Origin: Thermococcus paralvinellae
GTDB taxonomy: Archaea; Methanobacteriota_B; Thermococci; Thermococcales; Thermococcaceae
Length of the DNA: 64,000 nucleotides
Direction: 5' to 3'
NCBI RefSeq assembly: GCF_000517445.1
Contig: NZ_CP006965.1
Location: 620,001-684,000, forward strand
Part shown: positions 49,513 through 57,848 of the stretch, one piece after another
Layout: each line of letters starts with the position of its first letter
Numbering within the stretch: the first letter of the stretch is position 1
Program-made: the position numbers and the translations under genes
The notes under the pieces: model-generated
Seen by the model: the letters and a program-made list of their open reading frames with translations, nothing else
The model's database searches: none
What the model was told of the DNA's origin: nothing

Positions 49513-51372
49513 TCACTCAAGTGTTGTAACCTTTTCAAGCTCTGGAATGACAAAGTCCAAGCCGAGCTCTTTAAGTGTCTCCTTCTTTGGAATTCCTCTC
49601 TCGTCCCAGCCACGCATCTTGTAGTACTCACTGAGCAATGCATCGTACTTCTCCATTTCAAGGTGTTGTCCCTTATATGGTCCGCTCTTAAGTCCTTCAA
49701 TGAACCATCTCTTTGGTGGATAGTCCATCTTTCTGTCCCACTTGCCGCCAAATTCTCTGACCCAATAAGCTCTGATTAGTGCATAGACTCTGTCTGCTGC
49801 CTTGTAGAGATCATCCCATGTGTACTTAACTCCAGTAATTGCTTCGAGAAGTTTTGGATAGTAGTTAATGTCTAAGCCAAGCTCAATCCATGGAAGCCTA
49901 CATGCGGTGAGCATCTCAAAGAGTCCACCTCTGAGTCTCTGGAGCTCAATAACCTTTGCAGCCTTCTCTGGGTCATAGGTAATCTTGTATTCAACCTTCT
50001 TTGCTTGCTCTCCTTCAATTGGAGCCGTACCAATTTCCCAAGCGATGACCCATGCTTCCTTGTGGTGGGCACCGATTGAGGATGTTGCAAATGCAAGTGC
50101 CATCGCTGGGTAGATGAAACAGTTGTAACCGCTGACCTCCAGTCCCTTAACGTGCATTGCGAAGCTGTCATCACCGAGCTTTTGAGCCATCCTCATTACT
50201 CCCTCAGCAGCGAAGTTTCCAAGTTCGCCTCTCCTGAAAGCAATATCCTCAATAAGCTGCTTTGCACCTTTGAAGTCTCCAAACTCCACTCCATCTTTGA
50301 TTAAGCCCTTCTCTGTTGCTTCCATTACGAATGCAATTGAACCGCCAAGTGAGATTGTATCGAGACCATACATATCAGCTAGTCTGTTGAGCACTGAAAC
50401 TTTGTTAAGCTGCCCAATTCCTAGATTTGAGCCAAGAAGCGCAACGTTTTCGTAGTCAAGCTCACTTTCCTGTCCTTCTGCATCTAATACTACGTTTCCA
50501 CATGGCATGTTACAGTAAGGACACCCTCTCTGTTTGACCTTCATACCCTCTAATGTGTATCCATCAATTGATCTTGCAAACTTGAATGAACCATCTGCAA
50601 AGTTGTATGTTGGTAGTGCTGAGTTTTCATTACACCATTCTACTGCGGCCATTGTTCCTTGTCTGTGCCAGAACTCATAGGTTGGTTTACTTAGGATTTC
50701 ATCATAGGCTTCTTTGCTAAGCTTTCTAAGTTCATCCTTGTCAGCAACGGGTATGTCTTTTGTACCCTTAATAACAATAGCTTTGAGTTTCTTTGAACCC
50801 ATAACAGCACCAATACCTGGCCTTCCACCTGCTCTACCTTCTTGTGACATAATGACAGCGTACTTAACTAAGTTCTCTCCACCCGGTCCAATGCTTAAGA
50901 TACCAACGTTCTTTCCATGTATCTTCTTGAGTTCTTCTTCTGTCTTAAAAGTGTCAAGTCCCCAAAGTCCCTCAGCGCTAAGAATACTAACATTATCATC
51001 TTCGATATAGAGATAAACAGGTTTCTTCGCCTTGCCTTCAACAACAATGGCATCATAACCAGCTTTTCTTAAGTGAACAGTTGCCATTGTTCCTAAGTTA
51101 CCGTCACCATAACCACCTGTAAGCGGGCTCTTTGCAGCAACTACAAGCTTTCCACCACTTGGAGTTGGGAGGCCGTTAAAGGGCCCAGCGGCTATAACTA
51201 ACTTGTTCTCTGGGCTGAGAGGATCAACACCTTTAACCTCGTCCCACAGAATTTTTGCAGCTAATCCTCTACCGCCAATAAAAAGCTGAGCAACTTCTGG
51301 AGAGTATTCTTGTACTTTAACTTTGTTGTTGGTTAAATCAACTCTTAAAATTCTTCCCCACCAACCTTTCAT
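49513..51372 (-). CDS. for: Formaldehyde:ferredoxin oxidoreductase (tungsten enzyme)
   Basis: This 619-aa protein matches P. furiosus FOR in length and closely in sequence from [13 protein letters not shown] to [12 protein letters not shown], as I recall it. It is a tungstopterin, 4Fe-4S aldehyde oxidoreductase that converts small aldehydes to acids with ferredoxin as acceptor. Cluster cysteines lie in [11 protein letters not shown] near residues 283-293 and in the C-terminal TACRLPW. Pterin-binding [11 protein letters not shown] and [11 protein letters not shown] are present. ATG at 51372 follows GGTGG. Confidence 0.95.
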   Translation of the reverse strand: MKGWWGRILRVDLTNNKVKVQEYSPEVAQLFIGGRGLAAKILWDEVKGVDPLSPENKLVIAAGPFNGLPTPSGGKLVVAAKSPLTGGYGDGNLGTMATVHLRKAGYDAIVVEGKAKKPVYLYIEDDNVSILSAEGLWGLDTFKTEEELKKIHGKNVGILSIGPGGENLVKYAVIMSQEGRAGGRPGIGAVMGSKKLKAIVIKGTKDIPVADKDELRKLSKEAYDEILSKPTYEFWHRQGTMAAVEWCNENSALPTYNFADGSFKFARSIDGYTLEGMKVKQRGCPYCNMPCGNVVLDAEGQESELDYENVALLGSNLGIGQLNKVSVLNRLADMYGLDTISLGGSIAFVMEATEKGLIKDGVEFGDFKGAKQLIEDIAFRRGELGNFAAEGVMRMAQKLGDDSFAMHVKGLEVSGYNCFIYPAMALAFATSSIGAHHKEAWVIAWEIGTAPIEGEQAKKVEYKITYDPEKAAKVIELQRLRGGLFEMLTACRLPWIELGLDINYYPKLLEAITGVKYTWDDLYKAADRVYALIRAYWVREFGGKWDRKMDYPPKRWFIEGLKSGPYKGQHLEMEKYDALLSEYYKMRGWDERGIPKKETLKELGLDFVIPELEKVTTLE

Positions 51373-51685
51373 AGAAACCACCGTATTTTATAATGATGAA
51401 ATTCTATAAAAGCTTTGAGTTCACAAAAACCTTTAACCGCTCTGTTTTGAGAAAATGCAAACGTTTAACAAACTTTTCTCAAATAAGTTTTTCTGTTTAG
51501 CAAAATCTTTCGAAACTTTTACATAATAAAAGATGCAGAACGAATAGTTTACGTTCATTAATGACCTGTTTCGAAGCATAACGTGAGATGATGTACTTTA
51601 AAATGCACTATTTTCTTAACCGAAAACTTTATAAAGTCTAGCTACATATGTAATAATGAAGTTACATATGCAGAGGTGATCCGAC
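51373..51685. other. Intergenic region before the secreted-protein cluster
   Basis: The left part should contain the FOR promoter on the minus strand. The middle (51420-51600) is AT-rich with no gene seen. The right end holds a strong BRE/TATA and the palindromic element described separately. Confidence 0.5.
51619..51670 (+). promoter_or_regulatory. Promoter with palindromic operator, copy 1
   Basis: BRE CCGAAAAC and TATA TTTATAAAG (51628-51636) are followed by an inverted repeat CATATGTAA (51645-51653), eight-base spacer, TTACATATG (51662-51670), covering the expected transcript start. A 29-base stretch (51642-51670) is identical to 55909-55937. A repressor binding here would block initiation. 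Confidence 0.75.
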
Positions 51686-52153
51686 ATGAGAAAGAGAATA
51701 TTGGGTATTGGGTTGTTAGCTTTGGCAGTTGGTTTGGTGTTTGGAGCAGTTGCAGCATATCAGGGAGTGCCTGAAAATACAGCACAAACAACAGACAGCT
51801 GCATGTGTGGAAGTTACATCCAAGCAAGATACATGCACGGTCAAAATGGTGACCATGGAAAGGGAACTCCTCAGTTTATGGGACTTGGAGTTAAGGGACA
51901 ATACCTGGGAGAAGCAGAGATTAGTGAAGAGCAAGTGCAAGAGTACTTAAGCAACGTTACCATTGAGAAGTTTGTAACTCCAAGAGGAATCACAGTACAA
52001 AGGCTGGTGCTTGATGGAGAATACATCGGAAAGATAGTTGGCGACTACGACCTCAGCTCACTTGAAGTGTACAAAGCATACGAGACCCAGAATGGAATAA
52101 AAGTCTTCCTGAGCTATGATGGAAACATTGTAGGATTCTTCCTTATGAAGTGA
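51686..52153 (+). CDS. Secreted protein of unknown function
   Basis: This 155-aa protein has an N-terminal signal sequence (RKRILGIGLLALAVGLVFGAVAA), then a CMCGSYIQARYMHG segment with histidines and cysteines that could bind metal, then a 65-residue C-terminal module (EKFVTPRGITVQRL...GKIVGDYDLSS...GIKVFLSYDGNIVGFF). The same module forms most of the protein at 56735. GAGGTGAT lies five bases before the ATG. Confidence 0.68.
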   Translation: MRKRILGIGLLALAVGLVFGAVAAYQGVPENTAQTTDSCMCGSYIQARYMHGQNGDHGKGTPQFMGLGVKGQYLGEAEISEEQVQEYLSNVTIEKFVTPRGITVQRLVLDGEYIGKIVGDYDLSSLEVYKAYETQNGIKVFLSYDGNIVGFFLMK

Positions 52154-52172
52154 TTCTTTCCTTTTATTTTTT
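52154..52172 (+). terminator. T-rich possible terminator
   Basis: A T-rich stretch ending in six T residues directly follows the stop codon, just ahead of the GGAGGT of the next small gene. Partial read-through is likely. Confidence 0.3.
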
Positions 52173-52185
52173 GGAGGTATGGAAT

Positions 52186-52308
52186 ATGAAAATGTTAGAA
52201 AAAGTTAAAACTTTGCTCTCACTACTGATTTTTGAGAAAAAAGATAGTGTTGTTCCTCTACCTGTAGGAGTTGAAAAAGAGGATTGTTCTAAAAGAGATT
52301 GTGGGTGA
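52186..52308 (+). CDS. Small 40-residue protein
   Basis: This short reading frame has a GGAGGT site seven bases before its ATG. The peptide is MKMLEKVKTLLSLLIF followed by EKKDSVVPLPVGVEKEDC and SKRDCG: an amphipathic helix and a two-cysteine tail. The stop shares bases with the next ATG region (TGATG). Function unknown; translation is supported by the ribosome site and operon position only. Confidence 0.5.
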   Translation: MKMLEKVKTLLSLLIFEKKDSVVPLPVGVEKEDCSKRDCG

Positions 52309-52313
52309 TGAAG

Positions 52314-52961
52314 ATGAAGGCGTCAGCTTGGTTAAGGGGAACAGTTGACTTAGTTTTGACAGTAGTGTTTATACTTGTGGCAATATCTGGAATAGCTCTT
52401 TATCAAGCACCACCTGGTAGGGTTGCAGATGCCATTGGCTGGACGTTCTTAGGAGCAACTAAGGATACTTGGGAAACAGTACATACATACTTAGGATTTG
52501 TCATGATTGGTTTAGTGGCAATTCACTTAGTAGTTGGGTTTAATAGCATGATTGTCATGCTTAGATCTGCATTTAAGAAAAGTAGAGTAAAAGTAGCTGG
52601 AAGCTTAGTACTAATTGGTCTAGTACTCGTTGGTGGATACTTTGCCTTTGCTGCACTAACTGCCGAGGAAGAAACTACATACGAGACTACTTCATCTGAG
52701 GGGACATCAGTAACAACAGTTGATAACACAACAATAGAGATAACAGGCTCTATGCTGAAGAGTCTGACGCTGGAACAACTTGCCAAGATGTATGATGTTG
52801 ATCCTCAAAAACTCGTTGAAATCTTAAAAGCAGACTATAATATTGAGGCACAGCCCACCCAGCTACTTGAGACCATAGAAATTAATAATGAATTGGATAG
52901 GGAGCAATTTAAGGAAATTTTGGCTGAAGCTATAGCAAAAGCAAAACAGGAGGGAGGTTAA
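52314..52961 (+). CDS. DUF4405-like membrane protein with extracytoplasmic domain
   Basis: This protein is about 215 aa. Three helices (about residues 7-30, 55-80 and 95-117) resemble DUF4405/cytochrome-b-like bundles; histidines in ETVHTYLGF and LVAIHLVVGF are placed to ligate haem. A threonine/serine-rich linker and a helical domain follow (SLTLEQLAKMYDVDPQKLVEILKADYNI). ATG 52314 fits the GGGTGAT site best; ATG 52308 is possible. Confidence 0.62.
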   Translation: MKASAWLRGTVDLVLTVVFILVAISGIALYQAPPGRVADAIGWTFLGATKDTWETVHTYLGFVMIGLVAIHLVVGFNSMIVMLRSAFKKSRVKVAGSLVLIGLVLVGGYFAFAALTAEEETTYETTSSEGTSVTTVDNTTIEITGSMLKSLTLEQLAKMYDVDPQKLVEILKADYNIEAQPTQLLETIEINNELDREQFKEILAEAIAKAKQEGG

Positions 52962-53192
52962 ATGCCCGGTCCCTATTTTTCAAATTTTTATAGCTATGCT
53001 GAAGGAATAACTAAAACTGACTACTTTATAATCGGACTTTGGATAGTTCTGCTGGTGATAGTTGCATTTTCAATGTATTCCTTGAAAAAATCCATTAATG
53101 AGTTACTTGATGAAGTCAAAGACCTAAATGCAGTAGCACATCAACTGAAGGAACAGAACAAGAGCATTGATAAATTATTAGAGGAGATTTAA
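52962..53192 (+). CDS. Small membrane protein with coiled coil
   Basis: This 76-aa protein has an exposed N-terminus (PGPYFSNFYSYAEGITK), one helix (about 20-42) and a C-terminal coiled coil (SINELLDEVKDLNAVAHQLKEQNKSIDKLLEEI). The layout equals that of the protein at 57617, suggesting paralogs. It directly follows the DUF4405-like gene after GGAGG. Confidence 0.6.
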   Translation: MPGPYFSNFYSYAEGITKTDYFIIGLWIVLLVIVAFSMYSLKKSINELLDEVKDLNAVAHQLKEQNKSIDKLLEEI

Positions 53193-53384
53193 ATAAGTAA
53201 GACTTCCCCAGTAATTTAAGATCAATAAGATCAAAAAGCTGTATCCTGTTATTTCCCAAAATATTTACTTCAAAGTAAGCTTAAACATAAATAAACGTTT
53301 ACAAACGTTGTTTAACACTTGGGAGTATATTGAGCAATAATTGAGCTTAAAATTAAACAAACGAAAACGATATTTGACGATTTT

Positions 53385-53405
53385 GTGAAAAAAGCTTAAA
53401 TATTC
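53385..53405 (+). promoter_or_regulatory. Promoter of the cell-wall-binding-repeat gene
   Basis: GAAAAAAGCTTAAATATT is a BRE/TATA match about 35 bases before the ATG at 53440, with GGAGGTGAT in the leader. The 190 bases upstream hold nothing I recognise. Confidence 0.5.
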
Positions 53406-53439
53406 CATATTTACTAGAAAATAGTGGAGGTGATTGAGC

Positions 53440-54612
53440 ATGATGTGGAAAAAGGCATTATCAATAATATTTGGTTTAATGATGTTAGCAATCCCAGTAA
53501 CTCTCAAACCTGTTAGTGCTACAGATACTACAATAGTGATTCTAGTGAGCAACAACGAGGCAGACTGTGCATTAGCAAATTACATTGCAAACTTGACAGT
53601 TAACGTGGTAGTCGTTAAGACACCATGGGGAGTTTACGATCCAAATGTAACTGCAGAAATAATCAGCTATGCTCCTGATGAAGTCATTATCATTGGTGGT
53701 CCAGTGGCAGTTCCGGAGGAATACGTTGAAGACTTGCAGAACCTGGGCATCACAGTTGAGAGATGGTGGGGAGAAAATAGATATGAAACAGATTTGGCAG
53801 TAATTAAGAATGCTACGGTGAAGTTCCAGCTCCAGTTGCAAAACAGAGTTGTCCTTGTAGCAGGTACAGACCTAGCAGGAATTGAAAAAGCATTGCAGCT
53901 TGCAATCCAAGAAAGAGCAATGATAATTCTAGTTAACCAGACCACAAACATTACGAGAATAATGGAAAGGTTAAGGCTTAGAACAGGAAACTTCACAGTA
54001 GTGGGAACACCCGTTATGAACCAGACAATGCTTAGGATACAGGAGCAGCTTAGAGAGCAACTTAAAGAATGTAACTGTACAAAGGTTCAAGTCAACATGA
54101 CCGCTGAGAGAGCTCTTGAGGCAATACAAATAGCTGAGGAAAAGATAAACACAGCAAAAGAACTAGCTGAAAACGCAACAAATCCGGCCATTGAGAACAT
54201 CATTGCAATTGCAGAGAAGCAGCTTGAAGATGCAAAAGATGCATATAATACTGGAAAATACGGCTTGGCTTATGGCCTTGCAATAGCAGCAAAGTCAAAG
54301 GCTGAAATGGTCATTAAGCTTGCTGGAGAGGACATTAGGAAGATGATAATGAACAATACAAAGATGAGGCTGGAGAGAGAGCTTGTAAGGGTTGAGGCAC
54401 AGATTAGGGTCATGGAGAGGTTAGGTGTTAATATAACAGTGGCACTACAGTTAATGGAGCAGATAAGGGCAGCAATAAGAAATGGTGATTATGACACTGC
54501 TCAGGAGCTCATGATTAAGTTAAGGGAAGAGATCAGGACATGCTATATAGGTGGTAAAGAAATAATCAAAGAGAAAGCCCGCATGCCTGTCGGAAATAGG
54601 GGAAGGCCCTGA
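53440..54612 (+). CDS. Secreted protein with cell-wall-binding-repeat-2-like domain
   Basis: This 390-aa protein has a signal peptide of about 27 residues ending VSA. Residues 30-195 contain IIIGGPVAVPEEYVEDLQNLGITVERWWGENRYETDLAV, the signature of the CWB2 repeat that anchors clostridial S-layer proteins. The rest is a long helical region with repeated AIQIAEEKINTAKELAENA-like segments and many N-x-S/T sites for glycosylation. It may be an S-layer-associated protein. ATG at 53440 follows GGAGGTGAT. Confidence 0.7.
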   Translation: MMWKKALSIIFGLMMLAIPVTLKPVSATDTTIVILVSNNEADCALANYIANLTVNVVVVKTPWGVYDPNVTAEIISYAPDEVIIIGGPVAVPEEYVEDLQNLGITVERWWGENRYETDLAVIKNATVKFQLQLQNRVVLVAGTDLAGIEKALQLAIQERAMIILVNQTTNITRIMERLRLRTGNFTVVGTPVMNQTMLRIQEQLREQLKECNCTKVQVNMTAERALEAIQIAEEKINTAKELAENATNPAIENIIAIAEKQLEDAKDAYNTGKYGLAYGLAIAAKSKAEMVIKLAGEDIRKMIMNNTKMRLERELVRVEAQIRVMERLGVNITVALQLMEQIRAAIRNGDYDTAQELMIKLREEIRTCYIGGKEIIKEKARMPVGNRGRP

Positions 54613-54830
54613 ACTTTCAATCTTTCCAGTTCTTCTTCTGATTTTATTTTGCTTGAATTTAATTCAACAGTAAATGACAGCACTTGGATAAGTGGCAATA
54701 AGACCAGTTGTAGCTTAAATTAGATTTTAATCATATTTTCTAAACATGCAATAAATTTATTTTTGGGTAAAGTTTATTAAGTAGTATTTACAGAGTTAAT
54801 AACGAATAGAAAACATTTTTCTGACCAGTG
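54613..54830. other. Intergenic gap
   Basis: A T-rich stretch follows the stop (54613-54660), then AT-rich sequence with a weak TATA (AGTTTATTAAG near 54770-54780) that may drive the lipoprotein gene. Nothing else seen. Confidence 0.4.
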
Positions 54831-55604
54831 ATGGAAATGAAAAAAATAGGAATACTGGCGTTGATTGGTTTAATTTTGATAGGATTAGTAGCAGGCTGTG
54901 TCAGCAAAACACCCACGCAAACGGTTACTCAAACTCAAACAACTACTTCACCTGCAGCTCAAGGACAACACGGTCCCCCAGAAGGAAAAGGTTCAGATTT
55001 TATTAATGTAGGTGGTGAAGGCAATACCTCTATTGATACCCAAGCATTAAAACAGTACATCGACTCAATTCCAGCAGAACCTCTAACAGAAGAAGAAAAA
55101 CAGGGACTACTTTGGATGAGAGAGGAGGAAAAACTGGCAAGGGATGTTTACTTAACACTCTACGAGAAATGGAAACTTCCAATATTCCAAAACATTGCAA
55201 GAAGCGAGCAGACTCACATGGATTCCGTAAAATTACTTCTAGAGAAATACAACCTCCCAGATCCTGTCGCGGATGAAGTTGTCGGAAAGTTTAGCAATCC
55301 AGAAATTCAAAAGCTTTACAATGAGCTTGTTGAAAAAGGAAGTAAATCACAGATAGATGCTCTCAAAGTAGGAGCAATGATTGAAGAGCTTGACATTGTT
55401 GACTTGCAAAAGTGGATAAGCAAAACGAATAAGCAGGACATAATAACAGTCTATGAAAACCTTATGAAAGGCTCAAGAAATCATTTGAGGGCATTTGTCA
55501 GCCAGCTTAAGAATTATGGAGTGACTTACGAACCTCAATACTTAAGCAAAGAGGAATATGAGCAGATAATAAACAGCCCCATGGAAACAGGTCCAAGTGG
55601 TTGA
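54831..55604 (+). CDS. DUF2202 ferritin-like lipoprotein
   Basis: This protein is about 257 aa. The signal sequence ends in a lipobox-like LVAGC (Cys about 23), then comes a Thr/Gln-rich linker, then a DUF2202 four-helix domain from residue 85: GLLWMREEEKLARDVYLTLYEKW with ExxxARD iron-ligand-like spacing, NIARSEQTHMDSV, and GAMIEELDIVDLQKW. This is the ferritin-like fold without proof of metal. ATG 54831 or 54837; the ribosome site is weak. It is paralogous to the protein at 55953. Confidence 0.75.
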   Translation: MEMKKIGILALIGLILIGLVAGCVSKTPTQTVTQTQTTTSPAAQGQHGPPEGKGSDFINVGGEGNTSIDTQALKQYIDSIPAEPLTEEEKQGLLWMREEEKLARDVYLTLYEKWKLPIFQNIARSEQTHMDSVKLLLEKYNLPDPVADEVVGKFSNPEIQKLYNELVEKGSKSQIDALKVGAMIEELDIVDLQKWISKTNKQDIITVYENLMKGSRNHLRAFVSQLKNYGVTYEPQYLSKEEYEQIINSPMETGPSG

Positions 55605-55773
55605 TGTCTTTTTGTTCCTTATTCTATTCTTTAGGATTAGAATCTCTTTAATACTTTTGCATGTTCTGAACTCTTATAGATATATCTAATCATAAATGCT
55701 CATCTTTTTGGAATTCTGTCTGCAATGAATCTATTAGATTCAAAGAAGAATTCTAACAGTCGGAGGCATAGCA

Positions 55774-55833
55774 ATGCTTCAAATTATAGCTGATTGTGTT
55801 GAGGAAGACTGCCATTCAACTCCTCATAACTAA
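55774..55833 (+). CDS. Possible 19-residue peptide
   Basis: An ATG eight bases after CGGAGG opens a frame reading MLQIIADCVEEDCHSTPHN. Its cysteine pair and acidic run resemble the tail of the 40-residue protein at 52186, so it could be a remnant or relative. Very short; treat as tentative. Confidence 0.2.
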   Translation: MLQIIADCVEEDCHSTPHN

Positions 55834-55885
55834 ACAAGTTTTAGATTGTTCTCACGTTATTCTAACCTCAAGATTCTTTCCCCCA

Positions 55886-55937
55886 ACCGAAAACTTTATA
55901 AACTTAGACTACATATGTAATAATGAAGTTACATATG
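55886..55937 (+). promoter_or_regulatory. Promoter with palindromic operator, copy 2
   Basis: BRE ACCGAAAAC and TATA TTTATAAAC (55895-55903) precede CATATGTAA (55912-55920), eight-base spacer, TTACATATG (55929-55937). Spacing from TATA to dyad equals that of copy 1 at 51645, so both should be bound by the same factor at the transcript start. Confidence 0.75.
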
Positions 55938-55952
55938 GAGGAGGTTGAGAAC

Positions 55953-56678
55953 ATGAGGAAGAAAATATTAAGTTTGGGGTTGTTGGGTTTTATGTTTGGT
56001 ATTATATTTGGTAGTGTAGCAGCAATGCCATGGTGGGCAGATGCATGGGATAGAGAAAGTAGCATAACATGGGATAGGCCATATGTCGCAATCTATGGAA
56101 ACGACACACTCACACAGGAAGAGATTGATGGACTGCTCTGGATGAGGGAAGAGGAAAAGCTTGCGAGGGATGTCTACTTAACACTCTATGAAACGTATGG
56201 TTTGCAGATATTCCAGAACATAGCAAACAGTGAGCAGATGCATATGGATGCAGTATTAAGCCTACTCAAGAAGTACGGGATTGAGGATCCAGCAGTTGAT
56301 GAAGTTGGAGTATTCACAACCCCAGAGCTTCAGGCTTTATATGACCAGCTTATAGCAATGGGAAGCCAAAGCGTTGAAGATGGACTCAAAGTTGGGGCAC
56401 TCATTGAGGAGACAGACATCAAGGATCTGGAGGAGTGGATTGCAAAAACTGACAATGCCGACATAATTCAAGTTTATGAGAGCCTAATAAATGGCTCAGA
56501 GAACCACTTGAGAGCTTTCACAAGAACCCTCAGTGTCTATGGAGTTACCTACGAGCCACAAGTCCTTGATGAGGATTACTACAATGAGATAATCTCGAGC
56601 CCTATGAACACTGGAATGGGTGGAGTTGGTGGATTCAGAGGTAGAGGTATGGGAGGATTTAGAGGAGGAAGATGGTGA
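55953..56678 (+). CDS. Secreted DUF2202 ferritin-like protein
   Basis: This 241-aa protein has a signal peptide of about 27 residues, a DUF2202 helical domain (GLLWMREEEKLARDVYLTLYETYG, NIANSEQMHMDAV, GALIEETDIKDLEEW, GSENHLRAFTRTL), and a glycine/arginine-rich tail (GGVGGFRGRGMGGFRGG). It is closely related to the lipoprotein at 54831 but not lipid-anchored. ATG at 55953 has GGAGGAGG upstream. Confidence 0.78.
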   Translation: MRKKILSLGLLGFMFGIIFGSVAAMPWWADAWDRESSITWDRPYVAIYGNDTLTQEEIDGLLWMREEEKLARDVYLTLYETYGLQIFQNIANSEQMHMDAVLSLLKKYGIEDPAVDEVGVFTTPELQALYDQLIAMGSQSVEDGLKVGALIEETDIKDLEEWIAKTDNADIIQVYESLINGSENHLRAFTRTLSVYGVTYEPQVLDEDYYNEIISSPMNTGMGGVGGFRGRGMGGFRGGRW

Positions 56679-56734
56679 AGTCTTTCTTTTTCCATATTTC
56701 CATTTTGTGGCTAAGCACTGTGGAGGATGAAAAT

Positions 56735-57040
56735 ATGGAAGCTGTTAAAATGTTTCACCTCGTTGAATATGGGGAATTTCCAATTGAAGAAATTCCCGTT
56801 GAAGAAGTTGAGGAAGATGCATTAAATGTCTTGAGAAGTACAAAGGTTGAGAAATTTCAGACATCAAGAGGTGTTATCCAAAAGCTCAGTGATAATTATG
56901 GCAATTATGTAGGAAAGATTGTCGGTGATTACTCAATTGAAGAGCTGAGCATTGGAAGCGCTTATCAAACGGCATTTGGAATCAAGGTAACACTTAATTA
57001 TAACGAAAAGGTTGTTGGTTGGCTGTATTTACCAGAGTGA
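56735..57040 (+). CDS. Small protein sharing a module with the secreted protein at 51686
   Basis: This 101-aa protein has no signal peptide. Residues 36-101 (EKFQTSRGVIQKL...YVGKIVGDYSIEELS...GIKVTLNYNEKVVGWLYL) parallel the C-terminal module of the 51686 product; the first 35 residues are acidic. One relative is exported and one is cytoplasmic, an interesting split. ATG at 56735 follows GGAGGATG. Confidence 0.6.
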   Translation: MEAVKMFHLVEYGEFPIEEIPVEEVEEDALNVLRSTKVEKFQTSRGVIQKLSDNYGNYVGKIVGDYSIEELSIGSAYQTAFGIKVTLNYNEKVVGWLYLPE

Positions 57041-57050
57041 GGTGATGGGA

Positions 57051-57233
57051 ATGCCTAGAGGATTTGGAGGACCTATGATAAGAGGTCCAATTTTTGGTAG
57101 AAGAAGATGGGGTTTTGGCTGGTGGTGGGGCTTTGGAATCTTTGGAATATTCCTTCTGCTATTTAGGTTAGCTTTCCTACTGCTACCATTTATACTAATT
57201 GGTGCACTGATCTATCTAATCACCAAGAAATGA
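57051..57233 (+). CDS. Small Gly/Arg/Trp-rich membrane protein
   Basis: This 60-aa protein has an N-terminus rich in Gly, Arg, Pro and Trp (MPRGFGGPMIRGPIFGRRRWGFGWWWGFG), followed by a long hydrophobic stretch (about 30-56). The N-terminus echoes the Gly/Arg tail of the DUF2202 protein upstream. ATG 57051 fits the GAGGTGA site; ATG 57045 is possible. Confidence 0.55.
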   Translation: MPRGFGGPMIRGPIFGRRRWGFGWWWGFGIFGIFLLLFRLAFLLLPFILIGALIYLITKK

Positions 57234-57262
57234 TTCGAAAACTTTTTATCTTTCCTTTTTGC

Positions 57263-57273
57263 ACATAGTATGT
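57263..57273 (+). promoter_or_regulatory. Possible autoregulatory site of the ArsR-type gene
   Basis: ACATA-G-TATGT is a perfect dyad with a one-base centre, followed by AAGG. Its TATGTAA half matches the arms of the palindromes at 51645 and 55912. It lies about 45 bases before the regulator start. Suggestive but short. Confidence 0.35.
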
Positions 57274-57310
57274 AAGGAAATTTTAGCTTATGCAATAATT
57301 TAGATACGTG

Positions 57311-57613
57311 ATGAAAATGGTTAGAAGCATACAAGAGCTGACAGTGATTGCAGAGGCTTTAAGCGTTCCGATAAGAGTTAAGATACTCAAAATGCTCTGT
57401 GAAAAGGAGTGGTACGTTTATGAATTAGCAAAGGAGCTCAACATTTCTCGTCAGCTTTTGTATCTCCATTTGAAAAAGCTTGAAAAAGCAAACCTCGTTG
57501 AGAGTGAACTCCGTCTTGAGCCTGGCGATCCAAGGGCCAAAAAATACTACAAGGCAAAACCTTTTAGGCTCGTAATCGATAATGACATTATAAAAAATCT
57601 GAGGGAGGATTGA
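57311..57613 (+). CDS. ArsR-type winged-helix regulator
   Basis: This protein is about 100 aa: a single winged-helix domain (VIAEALSVPIRVKILKMLCEKEWYVYELAKELNISRQLLYLHLKKLEKANLVES) with a wing (RLEPGDPRAKKYYKA). No metal-binding cysteine pair as in classical ArsR. Being in the cluster, it is the leading candidate to bind the CATATGTAA palindromes. Start uncertain between ATG 57311 and 57317. Confidence 0.78.
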   Translation: MKMVRSIQELTVIAEALSVPIRVKILKMLCEKEWYVYELAKELNISRQLLYLHLKKLEKANLVESELRLEPGDPRAKKYYKAKPFRLVIDNDIIKNLRED

Positions 57614-57616
57614 AAG

Positions 57617-57817
57617 ATGCCTCCATATGGTGGAACATCAAGTGGATGGATTTCAATAACTTTAGGCCTAATACTTATTGCCATTATCGTTTTTGCCTTT
57701 TATCAGATGAACAAAACACTAAACGAGCTCAAACTTGAGCTCAGTAATCTCAGAAATGCCCTAGAAGAAACAAAGAGGTACACTGAAGAAGTTAAGAAGA
57801 AGCTTGAAGAGGTTTGA
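57617..57817 (+). CDS. Small membrane protein with coiled coil
   Basis: This 66-aa protein has an exposed start (PPYGGTSSGW), one helix (about 12-30) and a charged coiled coil (MNKTLNELKLELSNLRNALEETKRYTEEVKKKLEEV). The architecture mirrors the protein at 52962. It lies three bases after the regulator, following GGAGGAT, and probably belongs to the same operon. Confidence 0.62.
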   Translation: MPPYGGTSSGWISITLGLILIAIIVFAFYQMNKTLNELKLELSNLRNALEETKRYTEEVKKKLEEV

Positions 57818-57848
57818 AATAGTTTTAAGTATTTTTGATTATTTTTTA

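Larger units (their letters stand above)
55605..55952. other. Intergenic region between the two DUF2202 genes
   Basis: This region contains a possible short frame (55774-55833), otherwise AT-rich sequence, then the promoter with the palindromic element. No RNA gene recognised. Confidence 0.45.

Noticed and set aside
54815-54850. C/D box sRNA suggested by CTGA-CCA-GTGATGG at the lipoprotein start
   Set aside because: No C box lies 12 bases upstream and no D box follows the guide; only the central pair matches, which can occur by chance around a GTGATG start.
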